Shown: positions 1-6,409 of the stretch, piece after piece
Position numbering within the stretch: position 1 is the first letter of the stretch
How the letters are laid out: each line of letters starts with the position of its first letter
Origin: DASSHC01 sp035693105
GTDB lineage: Bacteria; Chloroflexota; Chloroflexia; Thermomicrobiales; Thermomicrobiaceae
Length of the DNA: 10,882 nt
Assembly (NCBI GenBank): GCA_035693105.1
Contig: DASSHC010000318.1
Span: 1 to 10,882, forward strand
Direction: 5' to 3'
The notes under the pieces: generated by a model
What the model was told of the DNA's origin: nothing
The model's database searches: none
What the model saw: the letters and a program-made list of their open reading frames with translations, nothing else
Program-made: the position numbers and the translations under genes

Positions 1-936
1 CTCCGCCTCCTCGTATTGGTTCTGCTCCCAGAGCCAGCCGGCGTACCACATCGAGGTGCGGGTGGCCTGCAGCATCGAGTCCATCTCACCCAGGGTAAAG
101 GCGATAGTGTCGTCCTTGACCAGGAAGGGGCGCGGCTTGAGGTAGTCGACCACGAAGTTGAAGACGCCCTGTGCGACCCCGAGGTGGTTGGCGACGTAGG
201 CCAGGGTGAAGGTGCGCGGGTCGTGCTGCACCCAGTCGCCCGGCTGGCCGAGCACGTTCTCCCAGGGGACGAAGACATTGTCCAGATGCAGCGCCCAGCT
301 GATCGTCGCCCGCATCCCCATCACGTCCCAGGTGTCCTCGAAGCTGACGCCCTCGCTCTCGCGCGGCACGATCACGGTGGTGTAGCCCTCGGCCACGCTG
401 CTCGACCCCGGCGCCATCACGTAGACCACGAAGTAGTCGGCCTCGGGGGCCAGCGAGGCGAAGTGCTTGACACCGGTCAGGCGGAAGCCGCCCGGCACCG
501 GCTCCAGCTCCGACTGAACCTTGCCGGGGCCGATCACGCGCGGGTTGGCCTCGCTGCCGCAGGAGGCGATCAGCGCGCCGCGCTCGACCACGTCGCCCAA
601 GATGCGCCGCCGTTGCTCCTCATTGCCGAGATAGCCCACGATGCCGCTGGCGTGCGACTGGATCTGCACCAGTTGCCCGGTCGAGGCGTCGCCCTCGGCC
701 AGCTTCGCCAAGATCATGTAGAGGGGGATGTAGCTTTGGTCGCGCCAGAGACCGTAGCCGCCCAGCTCGCGCGGCACCGTCAGCTTGAGGAAGCCCTCCT
801 GGCGCAGGCGCTCGAAGTTCTCGGCCGGGAAGGCGGCCTGCTCGTCGTAGGCGCGGGCGCGGGGGAGGAATTCCGCCGCCAGCGCGCCCGCCTTGTCGAC
901 CAACTCCTGGTACTCGGCCGGAATCGTGAAGTCCAT
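1..936 (-). CDS. Acyl-CoA dehydrogenase superfamily flavoprotein (N-terminal part, cut by window edge)
   Basis: The minus frame starts at ATG 936 and is open for 312 codons to base 1, so the C-terminal helical domain is outside the window. A strong ribosome site (AAGGAGAGG) lies about 5 nt before the start. The protein begins MDFTIPAEYQ and shows the helical N-terminal domain, then the middle beta-barrel pattern (IASCGSEANPRVIG near residue 125, followed by GGFRLTGVKHFAS), then the stretch MRATISWALHLDNVFVP near residue 220 and ANHLGVAQGVFNF near 260. Family members are FAD enzymes that oxidise acyl-CoA, but this sequence also resembles the flavin-dependent monooxygenase branch (DszC/SfnC type), which uses the same fold to oxygenate sulfur or other small substrates. 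The catalytic Glu region is missing here, so the two cannot be told apart. It is transcribed away from the operon to its right, from the promoter at 987-1015. Confidence 0.88.
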   Translation of the reverse strand, partial: MDFTIPAEYQELVDKAGALAAEFLPRARAYDEQAAFPAENFERLRQEGFLKLTVPRELGGYGLWRDQSYIPLYMILAKLAEGDASTGQLVQIQSHASGIVGYLGNEEQRRRILGDVVERGALIASCGSEANPRVIGPGKVQSELEPVPGGFRLTGVKHFASLAPEADYFVVYVMAPGSSSVAEGYTTVIVPRESEGVSFEDTWDVMGMRATISWALHLDNVFVPWENVLGQPGDWVQHDPRTFTLAYVANHLGVAQGVFNFVVDYLKPRPFLVKDDTIAFTLGEMDSMLQATRTSMWYAGWLWEQNQYEEAE

Positions 937-986
937 CAGCCTCTCCTTCGAGCGGTCACGGTCCTGCGTCGGTGGAAGACAGGCGC

Positions 987-1015
987 ATTATCCGCCCGGC
1001 GCGCCGGACCCGCAA
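987..1015 (-). promoter_or_regulatory. Promoter of the acyl-CoA dehydrogenase-like gene
   Basis: On the minus strand a TTGCGG box (1015-1010) is followed after exactly 17 bp by GATAAT (992-987), five of six bases matching the -10 consensus. The transcript would start near 980 and give a 5' leader of about 45 nt with the AAGGAGAGG ribosome site. The rest of the 937-1192 gap shows a perfect 10-bp palindrome, GCGCATGCGC (1061-1070), which may be chance in such GC-rich DNA, and a weak GATAGT box near 1149 that could serve the plus-strand operon. Confidence 0.55.
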
Positions 1016-1192
1016 CTGCCGGGCCTCTCGCACGTTCACGCGACGCAGACGCGCAAGGGCGCGCATGCGCTTGGAGTGCGCGCAAGCGAGCCACGCCGAT
1101 CTGCCGCATTGGGACCAGCGCGGGAGCGCGGCCGAGCCCGTCGCGTGCGATAGTAGCCAGGGATCGCGCTGGCGCGAGAGCCCAGCGACACG

Positions 1193-1597
1193 GTGGACGG
1201 GACGGCGAGGCCGAAGGTGAGTGTAGACGATCGCGACTTCGAGCTGCTGGCGGCATCGCTGCGGGCGGATGCCGGCGACCTCAAGACCTTTCTGGAGGTC
1301 CTGGCCGACAAGCTGACCGACGCGCTTCCCGCGGGGACCACGGTCGAGCGCGGTGGCTTCTTCGGCAAGAAGCGGGTACGCCGCATCGCGGTCGAGCTGG
1401 GCGACACCCGCTACGAGCTGGCCGCCGCGGGCGAGCGGCTGGAGCCGAGCCGCGCCAAAAGCGTGCGCGGCATCGTGCTCAAGCGCGAGCCGCTGCCGCT
1501 GGAGGAGTGGATCGAGGCATTGAGCCGGGAGCTGGCCGCCGAGGCCGCGCGCAGCGAGCAGGCTCGCCTGGCCCTGCAGCGGCTCCTGGGCATCTGA
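1193..1597 (+). CDS. Conserved-looking protein of unknown function, first gene of the YbjQ-domain operon
   Basis: I do not recognise this protein. It has 134 residues, begins at GTG 1193 and ends at TGA 1595-1597. An alternative GTG at 1217 would remove eight residues (DGTARPK-type, unstructured) and sits behind a GGCGAGG stretch, so the start is uncertain. The sequence has no signal peptide or membrane segment. It alternates a helical N-terminal half (DFELLAASLRADAGDLKTFLEVLADKL is split by charged positions typical of an amphipathic helix), a beta-rich centre with the basic turn GGFFGKKRVRRIAVEL, and a C-terminal helix rich in Ala, Glu and Arg. It lies 17 nt before the first YbjQ-like gene in the same direction, so it is probably co-transcribed and may act with it. 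GC-rich third codon positions and operon position support a real gene. Confidence 0.75.
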   Translation: MDGTARPKVSVDDRDFELLAASLRADAGDLKTFLEVLADKLTDALPAGTTVERGGFFGKKRVRRIAVELGDTRYELAAAGERLEPSRAKSVRGIVLKREPLPLEEWIEALSRELAAEAARSEQARLALQRLLGI

Positions 1598-1614
1598 GCA
1601 GAGCGGAGCGGGCC

Positions 1615-2607
1615 ATGCCGTTGTTTCAGCGCAAATCCGACGAGCAGAAGCGGCAAGAGGCCGAGGCGGCGCAGTTGCAGCAGGCAAGCCAGGACGCGCT
1701 GGCGCAGGGCGGCATCCCGCTCCAGGCACAGCGCCGCCTGGACGAGCTGCGCGGCCGGGGCGGCGGCTTCTTCACCTCCGACCTGACCGTCGACGAGTTC
1801 GTGCTCGCCGGCCGGATCGGCTTTCATCCGCTGACCCAGGTGATGGGCAGCTCGATCTACCACGTCGGCTGGCAGCCGACGCCGGGGAGCTGGGGCTACC
1901 GGGGCTTCAACGCCGGCGGCTTCGGCCAGGAACTGACCGTGGTCAGCCGGGCGATGAACGAAGCGCGCGCGCGGGCGCTGGGGCGGCTGGCGGAGGAGGC
2001 GCGGCGCGCTGGCGCCAACGTCGTCATCGGCGTGCACGTGACGCGCGCCGAGTACGACTGGGGCACCGATCTGGTCGAGTTCAATGCCGTCGGCACGGCG
2101 GCGCGCTTCAAGGACGCCCCAGCGGTCGATCACCCTGCCGTGACCAACCTCTCCGGGCAGGACTTCTGGAAGCTCTTCCGCTCCGGCTTCTGGCCAATGG
2201 GCGTGGTCGCCGCCAGCACCGTCTACTACGTCGTCGCCGGCTGGCAGAACCAATGGGCCAACTCGGTCTGGGGCGGTTGGGCTAACCAGGAACTGGGCGA
2301 CTTCACCCAGGGGCTCTACGCCGCGCGCCACCTTGCCATGAGCCGGGTGCGCGAGCAGGCGGAGCGGAGCGGCGCACAGGGCATCGTGGGGATGGACATC
2401 GAGCAAAGCGAGCGCGAGCACGAGGTGGAGCTGGGGAACGACCGGAAGCGCAAAGATATGATCGTCACCTTCCACGTCATGGGGACCGCGCTGAAGGAGA
2501 TGGTCCCGAAGATCCCGGCGATCCACCAGGTGCTCGATCTGCGCGCGGAGTCGAGTGGAGTCAGCGGCAACCAGTTGCGCGCTAGTGAGAAGGGAAGCGA
2601 ACGATGA
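1615..2607 (+). CDS. Protein with two tandem YbjQ-like (DUF74-type) domains and a charged N-terminal tail
   Basis: The protein is 330 residues from ATG 1615, with GGAG six nt upstream. The open frame continues far upstream, but only as the antisense of other genes. Residues 1-50 are charged and Gln-rich, probably coiled or disordered. Domain 1 (about 51-165) begins FFTSDLTVDEF and carries GSSIYHVGW, a helix with regularly spaced Ala/Arg/Glu, and ends YDWGTDLVEFNAVGTA. Domain 2 (about 176-293) repeats the plan with NLSGQDFWKLFRSGF, a YYVVAGW segment and VTFHVMGTAL. Both have Trp/Gly-rich insertions (for example GSWGYRGFNAGGFG at 91-104) not seen in the next gene. YbjQ proteins are often labelled heavy-metal-binding, but their function is not established. 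No Cys-rich or His-rich metal site is visible here. The stop codon overlaps the next start (ATGA), which suggests coupled translation. Confidence 0.85.
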   Translation: MPLFQRKSDEQKRQEAEAAQLQQASQDALAQGGIPLQAQRRLDELRGRGGGFFTSDLTVDEFVLAGRIGFHPLTQVMGSSIYHVGWQPTPGSWGYRGFNAGGFGQELTVVSRAMNEARARALGRLAEEARRAGANVVIGVHVTRAEYDWGTDLVEFNAVGTAARFKDAPAVDHPAVTNLSGQDFWKLFRSGFWPMGVVAASTVYYVVAGWQNQWANSVWGGWANQELGDFTQGLYAARHLAMSRVREQAERSGAQGIVGMDIEQSEREHEVELGNDRKRKDMIVTFHVMGTALKEMVPKIPAIHQVLDLRAESSGVSGNQLRASEKGSER

Positions 2608-3428
2608 GCTACGATCCGACCTCGACGGCGGGGGTGCCGGCGCACGGGCGCGAGCGGCTGGAGCGCATGCGGGCCGAGGTGGCCCGTGGGTTCTTCACCA
2701 GCGATCTCTCGGTCAACGAGTTCCTGCTGGTCAAGCAGGCGGGCTTCGATCCGCTGGGGCTGGTGGTCGGCAGCTCGATCTACCACATCGGCTACCAACA
2801 GTCGATGTGGAGCCAGAACCAGGAGATGGGCGTGCTGACCCAGGCGATGTACCACGCCCGCGAGCTGGCGATGACCCGCATGGAGGAGGAGGCCGACCAG
2901 CTCGGCGCTGACGGCGTGGTCGGCGTGCGGCTCGACATCGGGCGCTACGAGTGGGGCGAGGCGCTGGCCGAGTTCATCGCCATCGGCACGGCGGTCAAGC
3001 ACCGCGGCGGCGAGCTGCACCGCGCGCCGAACGGCCGCCCCTTCACCAGCGATCTCTCGGGGCAGGATTTCTGGACGCTCCTCTCGGCCGGCTACCGCCC
3101 GGTCGGCATGGTGATGGGCAACTGCGTCTACCACGTGGCGCATCAAGGCTTGCGCAACTGGTTCAAGCAGATCGGCCAGAACCAGGAGATGCCGAACTAC
3201 ACCCAGGCGCTCTACGACGCCCGCGAGCTGGCGATGGAGCGCATGCAGGCCGAGGCCGAGGAGCTGCAGTCCGAGGGAATCGTCGGGGTGCAGATCCACG
3301 AGCGCAGCCACGGCTGGGGCTCGCACGTGATCGAGTTCTTCGCCGTCGGCACGGCGGTCGTGCCCACCCAGGCCGAGCACCAGATCGCCGCGCCCTCCAT
3401 GGTGCTGACCCTGAACGACAAGGGGTAG
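2604..3428 (+). CDS. Second tandem YbjQ-like (DUF74-type) double-domain protein
   Basis: The 274-residue protein starts at ATG 2604, overlapping the previous stop by four bases, with an AGGGAAG ribosome site. Domain 1 (about 28-132) has GFFTSDLSVNEF, GSSIYHIGYQ, a helix YHARELAMTRMEEEADQLG, VVGVRLDIG and YEWGEALAEFIAIGTAV. Domain 2 (about 146-253) has PFTSDLSGQDF, GNCVYHVAH, YDARELAMERMQAEAEEL, IVGVQIHE and HVIEFFAVGTAV. The two halves are clear internal repeats of one another and of the two halves in the gene before, so the pair probably arose by duplication. Domain 1 is closest to the plain YbjQ pattern. No signal peptide or membrane span is seen, so it should be cytoplasmic. The two proteins may assemble together, because single-domain members of the family form ring-like oligomers. 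That is an inference. Confidence 0.87.
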   Translation: MSYDPTSTAGVPAHGRERLERMRAEVARGFFTSDLSVNEFLLVKQAGFDPLGLVVGSSIYHIGYQQSMWSQNQEMGVLTQAMYHARELAMTRMEEEADQLGADGVVGVRLDIGRYEWGEALAEFIAIGTAVKHRGGELHRAPNGRPFTSDLSGQDFWTLLSAGYRPVGMVMGNCVYHVAHQGLRNWFKQIGQNQEMPNYTQALYDARELAMERMQAEAEELQSEGIVGVQIHERSHGWGSHVIEFFAVGTAVVPTQAEHQIAAPSMVLTLNDKG

Positions 3429-3455
3429 GCAGGACGGGAGCGCTGCGGCCCCACG

Positions 3456-3549
3456 CCTGTCATGCTGAGCCGCAGCGAAGGATCTCTGCTGCGCTGCGCC
3501 AACGCACCGGCGCGATCGGGAGCGATCCGCCCCTCCTCCTGTCATGCTG
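3456..3549 (+). repeat. Short dispersed (REP-like) repeat, two partial copies in direct order
   Basis: The 12-mer CCTGTCATGCTG occurs at 3456-3467 and again at 3538-3549, 82 bp apart. The first copy continues as AGCCGCAGCGAAGGATCTC, the form of a short repeat that I recall as scattered between genes in many high-GC bacteria, including Chloroflexota. The second copy diverges after the shared 12-mer. The first unit can fold: CGCAGCG (3471-3477) pairs perfectly with CGCTGCG (3492-3498) around a 14-nt loop. The 168-nt gap between the YbjQ operon and the phosphotransferase consists almost entirely of this material. An open frame that crosses it into the phosphotransferase from ATG 3462 is therefore unlikely to be the true start. 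Confidence 0.5.
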
Positions 3550-3584
3550 GAGTCGCGGCTGGGGCATCGCTCCGCTTCCGCTCG

Positions 3585-3590
3585 TACAAT
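3585..3590 (+). promoter_or_regulatory. -10 box for a probably leaderless phosphotransferase transcript
   Basis: TACAAT ends six bases before ATG 3597, so a normal start point about seven bases downstream of the box falls on the A of the ATG. No ribosome site precedes this ATG (the bases between are CACCTC), which fits translation of a leaderless mRNA. No good -35 box is visible at 16-18 bp upstream. Confidence 0.5.
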
Positions 3591-3596
3591 CACCTC

Positions 3597-4544
3597 ATGG
3601 GCGAAGCATTGAGCGCGACGGCGGCAGCGACACGGGCGTTTCTGGAGCGCAAGTACGGCGCTCCAGTCGACGGTGTCGTGCCGATCGGCGTGGGGGCCTG
3701 GTCGCGAGCGTTTGCCTTCTCGGTCGGTGACGCCAGGCGCGTGATTCGCTGGAGCGACGTGGCGGACAACTTCGCGCGCGACGCGTTCGCCGTGCGCTTT
3801 CGTGGCCCGGGCTTGCCGGTGCCACCGATCCTCGAAATCGGTCGGGTGGGAGATCAGTTCTTCGCCATCGCTCCCTTCGTGGCAGGCGCCTACCTGGAGT
3901 CGCTCGCCGGCGAAGCGCTCGTCGCGACCGTTCCCGCGGTGCTTGAGCTGTTTCGCGCGCTGCGCTCGGCGGACCTCGCGGGCACCACCGGCTTCGGCTT
4001 CTTCGACGGCAGCGGCCATGGGAGCTACCCCAGCTGGCGGGCCTTCCTGCTGAACGACAAGAACGAAGCTCCCGGTAGCGTGATCAACGGCTGGCGCGCC
4101 CGGCTGGAAGGGTCGGCGCTGGGCATGGGCGCCTACGAGGCGCTACGGGCGCGCTTCGAGCCGCTGGTCGCGCGCTGCCCCGAGGTGCGCGGGCTGGTCC
4201 ACGCCGATCTGCTCCACTTCAACGTCCTCTGCCAGAGCGGCCGCATCAGCGCGGTGCTCGACTGGGGCTCCGCGTTCTACGGAGATCCCCTGTACGACAT
4301 CGTCTGGTTCAGGTACTACCAGCCCTGGTATCCCGAGTTCGCGCGCATCACGCTGGCGGAGCGCCTGCTGGCGGGCTTCCGCGCCGATCCGCGAGCGAAC
4401 ACGGCGGATATCGACGCCCGGGTCCGCTGCTACGAGCTGCACATCGGGCTCGACTCGATCGCCTACAACGCCTTCAAGCAGGACTGGCCGCACGCCGAAG
4501 AGGCCGCCGCCTACACGCTGGCTTTGGAGGCACGAGGGCGCTGA
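3597..4544 (+). CDS. Aminoglycoside phosphotransferase family kinase, similar to hygromycin B phosphotransferase APH(4)
   Basis: This is a 315-residue protein-kinase-like phosphotransferase. The Brenner motif HADLLHFN (202-209) supplies the catalytic Asp204 and metal-binding Asn209, and DWG (222-224) supplies the second metal-binding Asp. Compared from memory with APH(4)-Ia, it is collinear over nearly the whole chain: FLERKYG near residue 15, an SRAFAFSVG segment near 36, TGFGFF near 131, CPEVRGLVHAD, GRISAVLDW, FYGDPLYDI, a W-rich YYQPW, and LHIGLDSI near 281. In that family the enzyme moves the gamma-phosphate of ATP to a sugar hydroxyl. True hygromycin resistance cannot be claimed from sequence, since many environmental homologues have unknown substrates. 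ATG 3597 is chosen because a -10 box sits just upstream and the earlier in-frame start lies in repeat DNA. It converges with the GYD gene. Confidence 0.85.
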   Translation: MGEALSATAAATRAFLERKYGAPVDGVVPIGVGAWSRAFAFSVGDARRVIRWSDVADNFARDAFAVRFRGPGLPVPPILEIGRVGDQFFAIAPFVAGAYLESLAGEALVATVPAVLELFRALRSADLAGTTGFGFFDGSGHGSYPSWRAFLLNDKNEAPGSVINGWRARLEGSALGMGAYEALRARFEPLVARCPEVRGLVHADLLHFNVLCQSGRISAVLDWGSAFYGDPLYDIVWFRYYQPWYPEFARITLAERLLAGFRADPRANTADIDARVRCYELHIGLDSIAYNAFKQDWPHAEEAAAYTLALEARGR

Positions 4545-4600
4545 TGCCATCCCGGCGGTAGGCGGACCGCGGTACGCTCACCTGGCCCGCCGCGCGGCGA

Positions 4601-4888
4601 TCAGCCTTGCAGCAGTTGCTGGGCCTCGTCGATTGGGTAGGCCCGCAGGGTTTCGCTGCGGGTCATGCCGTTGCCGGCCACGGTCAGCGTCTGCTGGAGC
4701 ATGACTTCGGCACTCGGTGCCTCGACGAGCACGACGAAGTCATACCGGCCCTGGGTCAGATACCAACCGTGGAGCTTGATGCCCAGCTTCTCCCCGTTGG
4801 CCCGGTTCTTCTGGAACGCTGGGAGGAGCTCCTTGACGTTCCTGGCTCCTTGATCGGTGAAGTGGCCGAGGATCACGTACATCGGCAT
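4601..4888 (-). CDS. GYD-domain protein
   Basis: The protein has 95 residues from ATG 4888 and fits the GYD family in length and pattern. It begins MPMYVILGHFTDQGARNVKE, has the core GWYLTQGRYDFVVLVEAP (the G-x-Y-D signature that names the family is in the GRYDF part) and ends with the strand SETLRAYPIDEAQQLL. The fold is a small ferredoxin-like alpha/beta dimer domain. The biochemical role of the family is unknown. A GGAGGGAG ribosome site lies 7 nt before the chosen start. The reading frame is open upstream to 4990, but that extension has no ribosome site and contains the likely promoter. The 56-nt gap to the convergent phosphotransferase has a GCCGCGCGGC palindrome (4589-4598) but no T-run, so no clear terminator. 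Confidence 0.88.
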   Translation of the reverse strand: MPMYVILGHFTDQGARNVKELLPAFQKNRANGEKLGIKLHGWYLTQGRYDFVVLVEAPSAEVMLQQTLTVAGNGMTRSETLRAYPIDEAQQLLQG

Positions 4889-4936
4889 CGGGCCGCTCCC
4901 TCCTGACGTCGGTGCTTCCGCCTTGGCATGTCCCTC

Positions 4937-4965
4937 AATGTCGCAGGAACTGGGGCAAATGTCAA
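4937..4965 (-). promoter_or_regulatory. Promoter of the GYD-domain gene
   Basis: On the minus strand a perfect TTGACA (4965-4960) is followed after 17 bp by GACATT (4942-4937), which matches three of six -10 bases. The transcript would start near 4930, about 40 nt before ATG 4888, leaving room for the GGAGGGAG ribosome site. Confidence 0.5.
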
Positions 4966-5211
4966 CTGAACTCGCATCGTTACTCGACACGATTGCCGCG
5001 ATTCCTGATTGGTAGCCGAAGTATTGACGGGAGCTTGAGAACCACTACGCGGGGCGTGATAGGCTTCTCGTGAGCGTCCGGGAGCCGGTGGTGGGCCGGA
5101 ACAACCAGCGCCCTCTGGCTGTTAATGTAAATGATGCCTGCTTGTAGGTGCCGGCTCGCTCGCTCCCGCGCCCTCGGCGCGGAATCCACAACCCCATCCG
5201 GAGGTGCATCC
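4966..5211. other. Intergenic region between the divergent GYD gene and msrAB, with an interrupted palindrome
   Basis: This is the rest of a 323-bp gene-free gap (4889-5211). It holds an inverted repeat, AACAACCAG (5101-5109) and CTGGCTGTT (5116-5124), with one mismatch in nine pairs and a six-base spacer. It is followed directly by the AT-rich AATGTAAATGAT, unusual in this GC-rich DNA. This could be a regulator site or an RNA hairpin over the msrAB promoter. Possible plus-strand promoter boxes are TTGAGA (5035-5040) with TGATAG 16 bp downstream; they are weak. A second small hairpin, GCGCC-CTC-GGCGC, lies at 5168-5180. No RNA gene was recognised. Confidence 0.35.
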
Positions 5212-6300
5212 ATGTTCTTCAACCGCGGCAAAGCGAAGCTCGTCACGCCCGAGGAGGCGCTGCCGGGGCGCGAGCAGCCGTCCTATGAGGTGCCGGAGCG
5301 GCACGAGGTGCTGGGCACGCCGCTCCAGCCGCCCTTCCCCGAGGGGCTGCAGACGGCCGTCTTCGCGCTCGGCTGCTTCTGGGGCGCCGAGCGGCTCTTC
5401 TGGCAACTCCCGGGCGTCTACAGCACGGCCTCCGGCTACTCCGGCGGCGCCACGCCCAACCCGACCTACCGCGAGGTCTGCTCCGGCAAGACCGGGCACG
5501 CCGAAACGGTGCAGGTCGTCTTCGACCCCAAGCAGATCTCCTACGCCGAGCTGCTGAAGACCTTCTTCGAGGCGCATGACCCGACCCAGGGGATGCGCCA
5601 GGGGAACGACCTCGGCACGCAGTACCGCTCGGCTATCTATTACCTGAATGACGAGCAGCGGCGGCTGGCCGAGGCGGCGCGCGACGCCTACAACGCCGAG
5701 CTGCGCGCGGCGCGGCGCGGCGAGATCACCACCGAGATCGCTCCCGCCGGCCCCTTCTACTACGCTGAGGACTACCACCAGCAGTACCTGCACAAGGTGC
5801 CGGACGGCTACTGCGGGCTGGCGGGCACCGGCGTCACCTGCCCGCTGCCGGCCGCGACCAGCGCCGAGGCCGACCCGGAGCTGCTGCCGGTCGCGGGCAG
5901 CGACGAGGAGTGGCGCCAGCGGCTCTCGAAGGAGCAGTACAACGTGCTGCGCCAGGCCGGGACCGAGCGCCCCTTCACCGGCGAGTACGTCGACACCGAG
6001 ACCGAGGGGCTCTACCGCTGCGCCGCCTGCGGCAACCTCCTCTTCGACAGCGACACCAAATTCCACTCCGACTGCGGCTGGCCGAGCTTCACCGAGGCAC
6101 TGCCGGGCGCCGTCGAGTACCTGGAGGACCGCTCCTACGGCATGGCCCGCACCGAGGTGCGCTGCGCCCGCTGCCACTCGCACCTGGGCCACGTCTTCGA
6201 CGATGGCCCGGTGGACCGGGGCGGCCAGCGCTACTGCATGAACAGCGTGTCGCTGAACCTGAAGCCGCGGCTCCAGGTGCGCCTGCCGCAGACCGGCTAG
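5212..6300 (+). CDS. msrAB: Fused peptide methionine sulfoxide reductase MsrA-MsrB
   Basis: One 362-residue chain carries both enzymes that reduce oxidised methionine in proteins: MsrA acts on the S epimer and MsrB on the R epimer, with electrons normally from thioredoxin. ATG 5212 has a GGAGGT ribosome site six nt before it. Residues 1-46 are an extension typical of some MsrA subfamilies. The MsrA domain (about 47-215) has the catalytic GCFWG (Cys55), GYSGG, EVCSGKTGHAE and a C-terminal pair of candidate resolving cysteines (Cys201, Cys210). A linker near 216-230 leads to MsrB (about 232-358) with zinc motifs CAAC (270-273) and CARC (318-321), DCGWPSF (Cys288, possible resolving residue), GHVFDDGP and the catalytic RYCMNS (Cys342). 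All key residues are present. There is no signal peptide, so it is cytoplasmic. The order A then B is the commoner fusion order. Confidence 0.96.
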   Translation: MFFNRGKAKLVTPEEALPGREQPSYEVPERHEVLGTPLQPPFPEGLQTAVFALGCFWGAERLFWQLPGVYSTASGYSGGATPNPTYREVCSGKTGHAETVQVVFDPKQISYAELLKTFFEAHDPTQGMRQGNDLGTQYRSAIYYLNDEQRRLAEAARDAYNAELRAARRGEITTEIAPAGPFYYAEDYHQQYLHKVPDGYCGLAGTGVTCPLPAATSAEADPELLPVAGSDEEWRQRLSKEQYNVLRQAGTERPFTGEYVDTETEGLYRCAACGNLLFDSDTKFHSDCGWPSFTEALPGAVEYLEDRSYGMARTEVRCARCHSHLGHVFDDGPVDRGGQRYCMNSVSLNLKPRLQVRLPQTG

Positions 6301-6353
6301 GCGGCTCGGATCGCGACAGGCCCCGTGCCTCGTCCTTCCTAGTCCGTCGTCGC

Positions 6354-6382
6354 ACCGGCTCCGGAATGCGGCCGGGGCCGGT
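6354..6382. terminator. Hairpin between convergent msrAB and the small regulator gene
   Basis: ACCGGCTCC (6354-6362) pairs with GGGGCCGGT (6374-6382), nine pairs including one G-T wobble, with an 11-nt loop. It lies 54 nt after the msrAB stop and 28 nt after the stop of the convergent helix-turn-helix gene, where a shared terminator would be expected. Neither side has a T-run, so termination would be weak or factor-assisted. Confidence 0.4.
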
Positions 6383-6409
6383 AGACTTGTGAGCGGTATT
6401 CGAGCAAGT

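Noticed and set aside
1061..1070. Perfect palindrome GCGCATGCGC as an operator between the divergent genes.
   Set aside because: Ten-base GC-rich palindromes are common by chance in such DNA, no flanking symmetry extends it, and it is far from the identified promoter at 987-1015.
16..1614. Very long plus-strand open frame running into the first YbjQ-like gene (863 codons in total).
   Set aside because: Its first 900 bases are the antisense of a clear acyl-CoA-dehydrogenase-like gene, and the middle overlaps the 134-residue gene in another frame. The real start is ATG 1615 with its own ribosome site. High GC content removes stops in antisense frames.
3462..3596. Upstream in-frame start (ATG 3462) for the phosphotransferase.
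   Set aside because: The extra 45 residues are encoded by repeat DNA, are not found in the APH(4) pattern as I remember it, and a -10 box lies between this start and ATG 3597.
296..4036. CAGCTG sites at 296-301 and 4031-4036 as evidence for avoidance or enrichment of the PvuII-type target.
   Set aside because: Three sites in the window, counting 7681-7686, is about the number expected from base composition alone; a genome-wide count would be needed.
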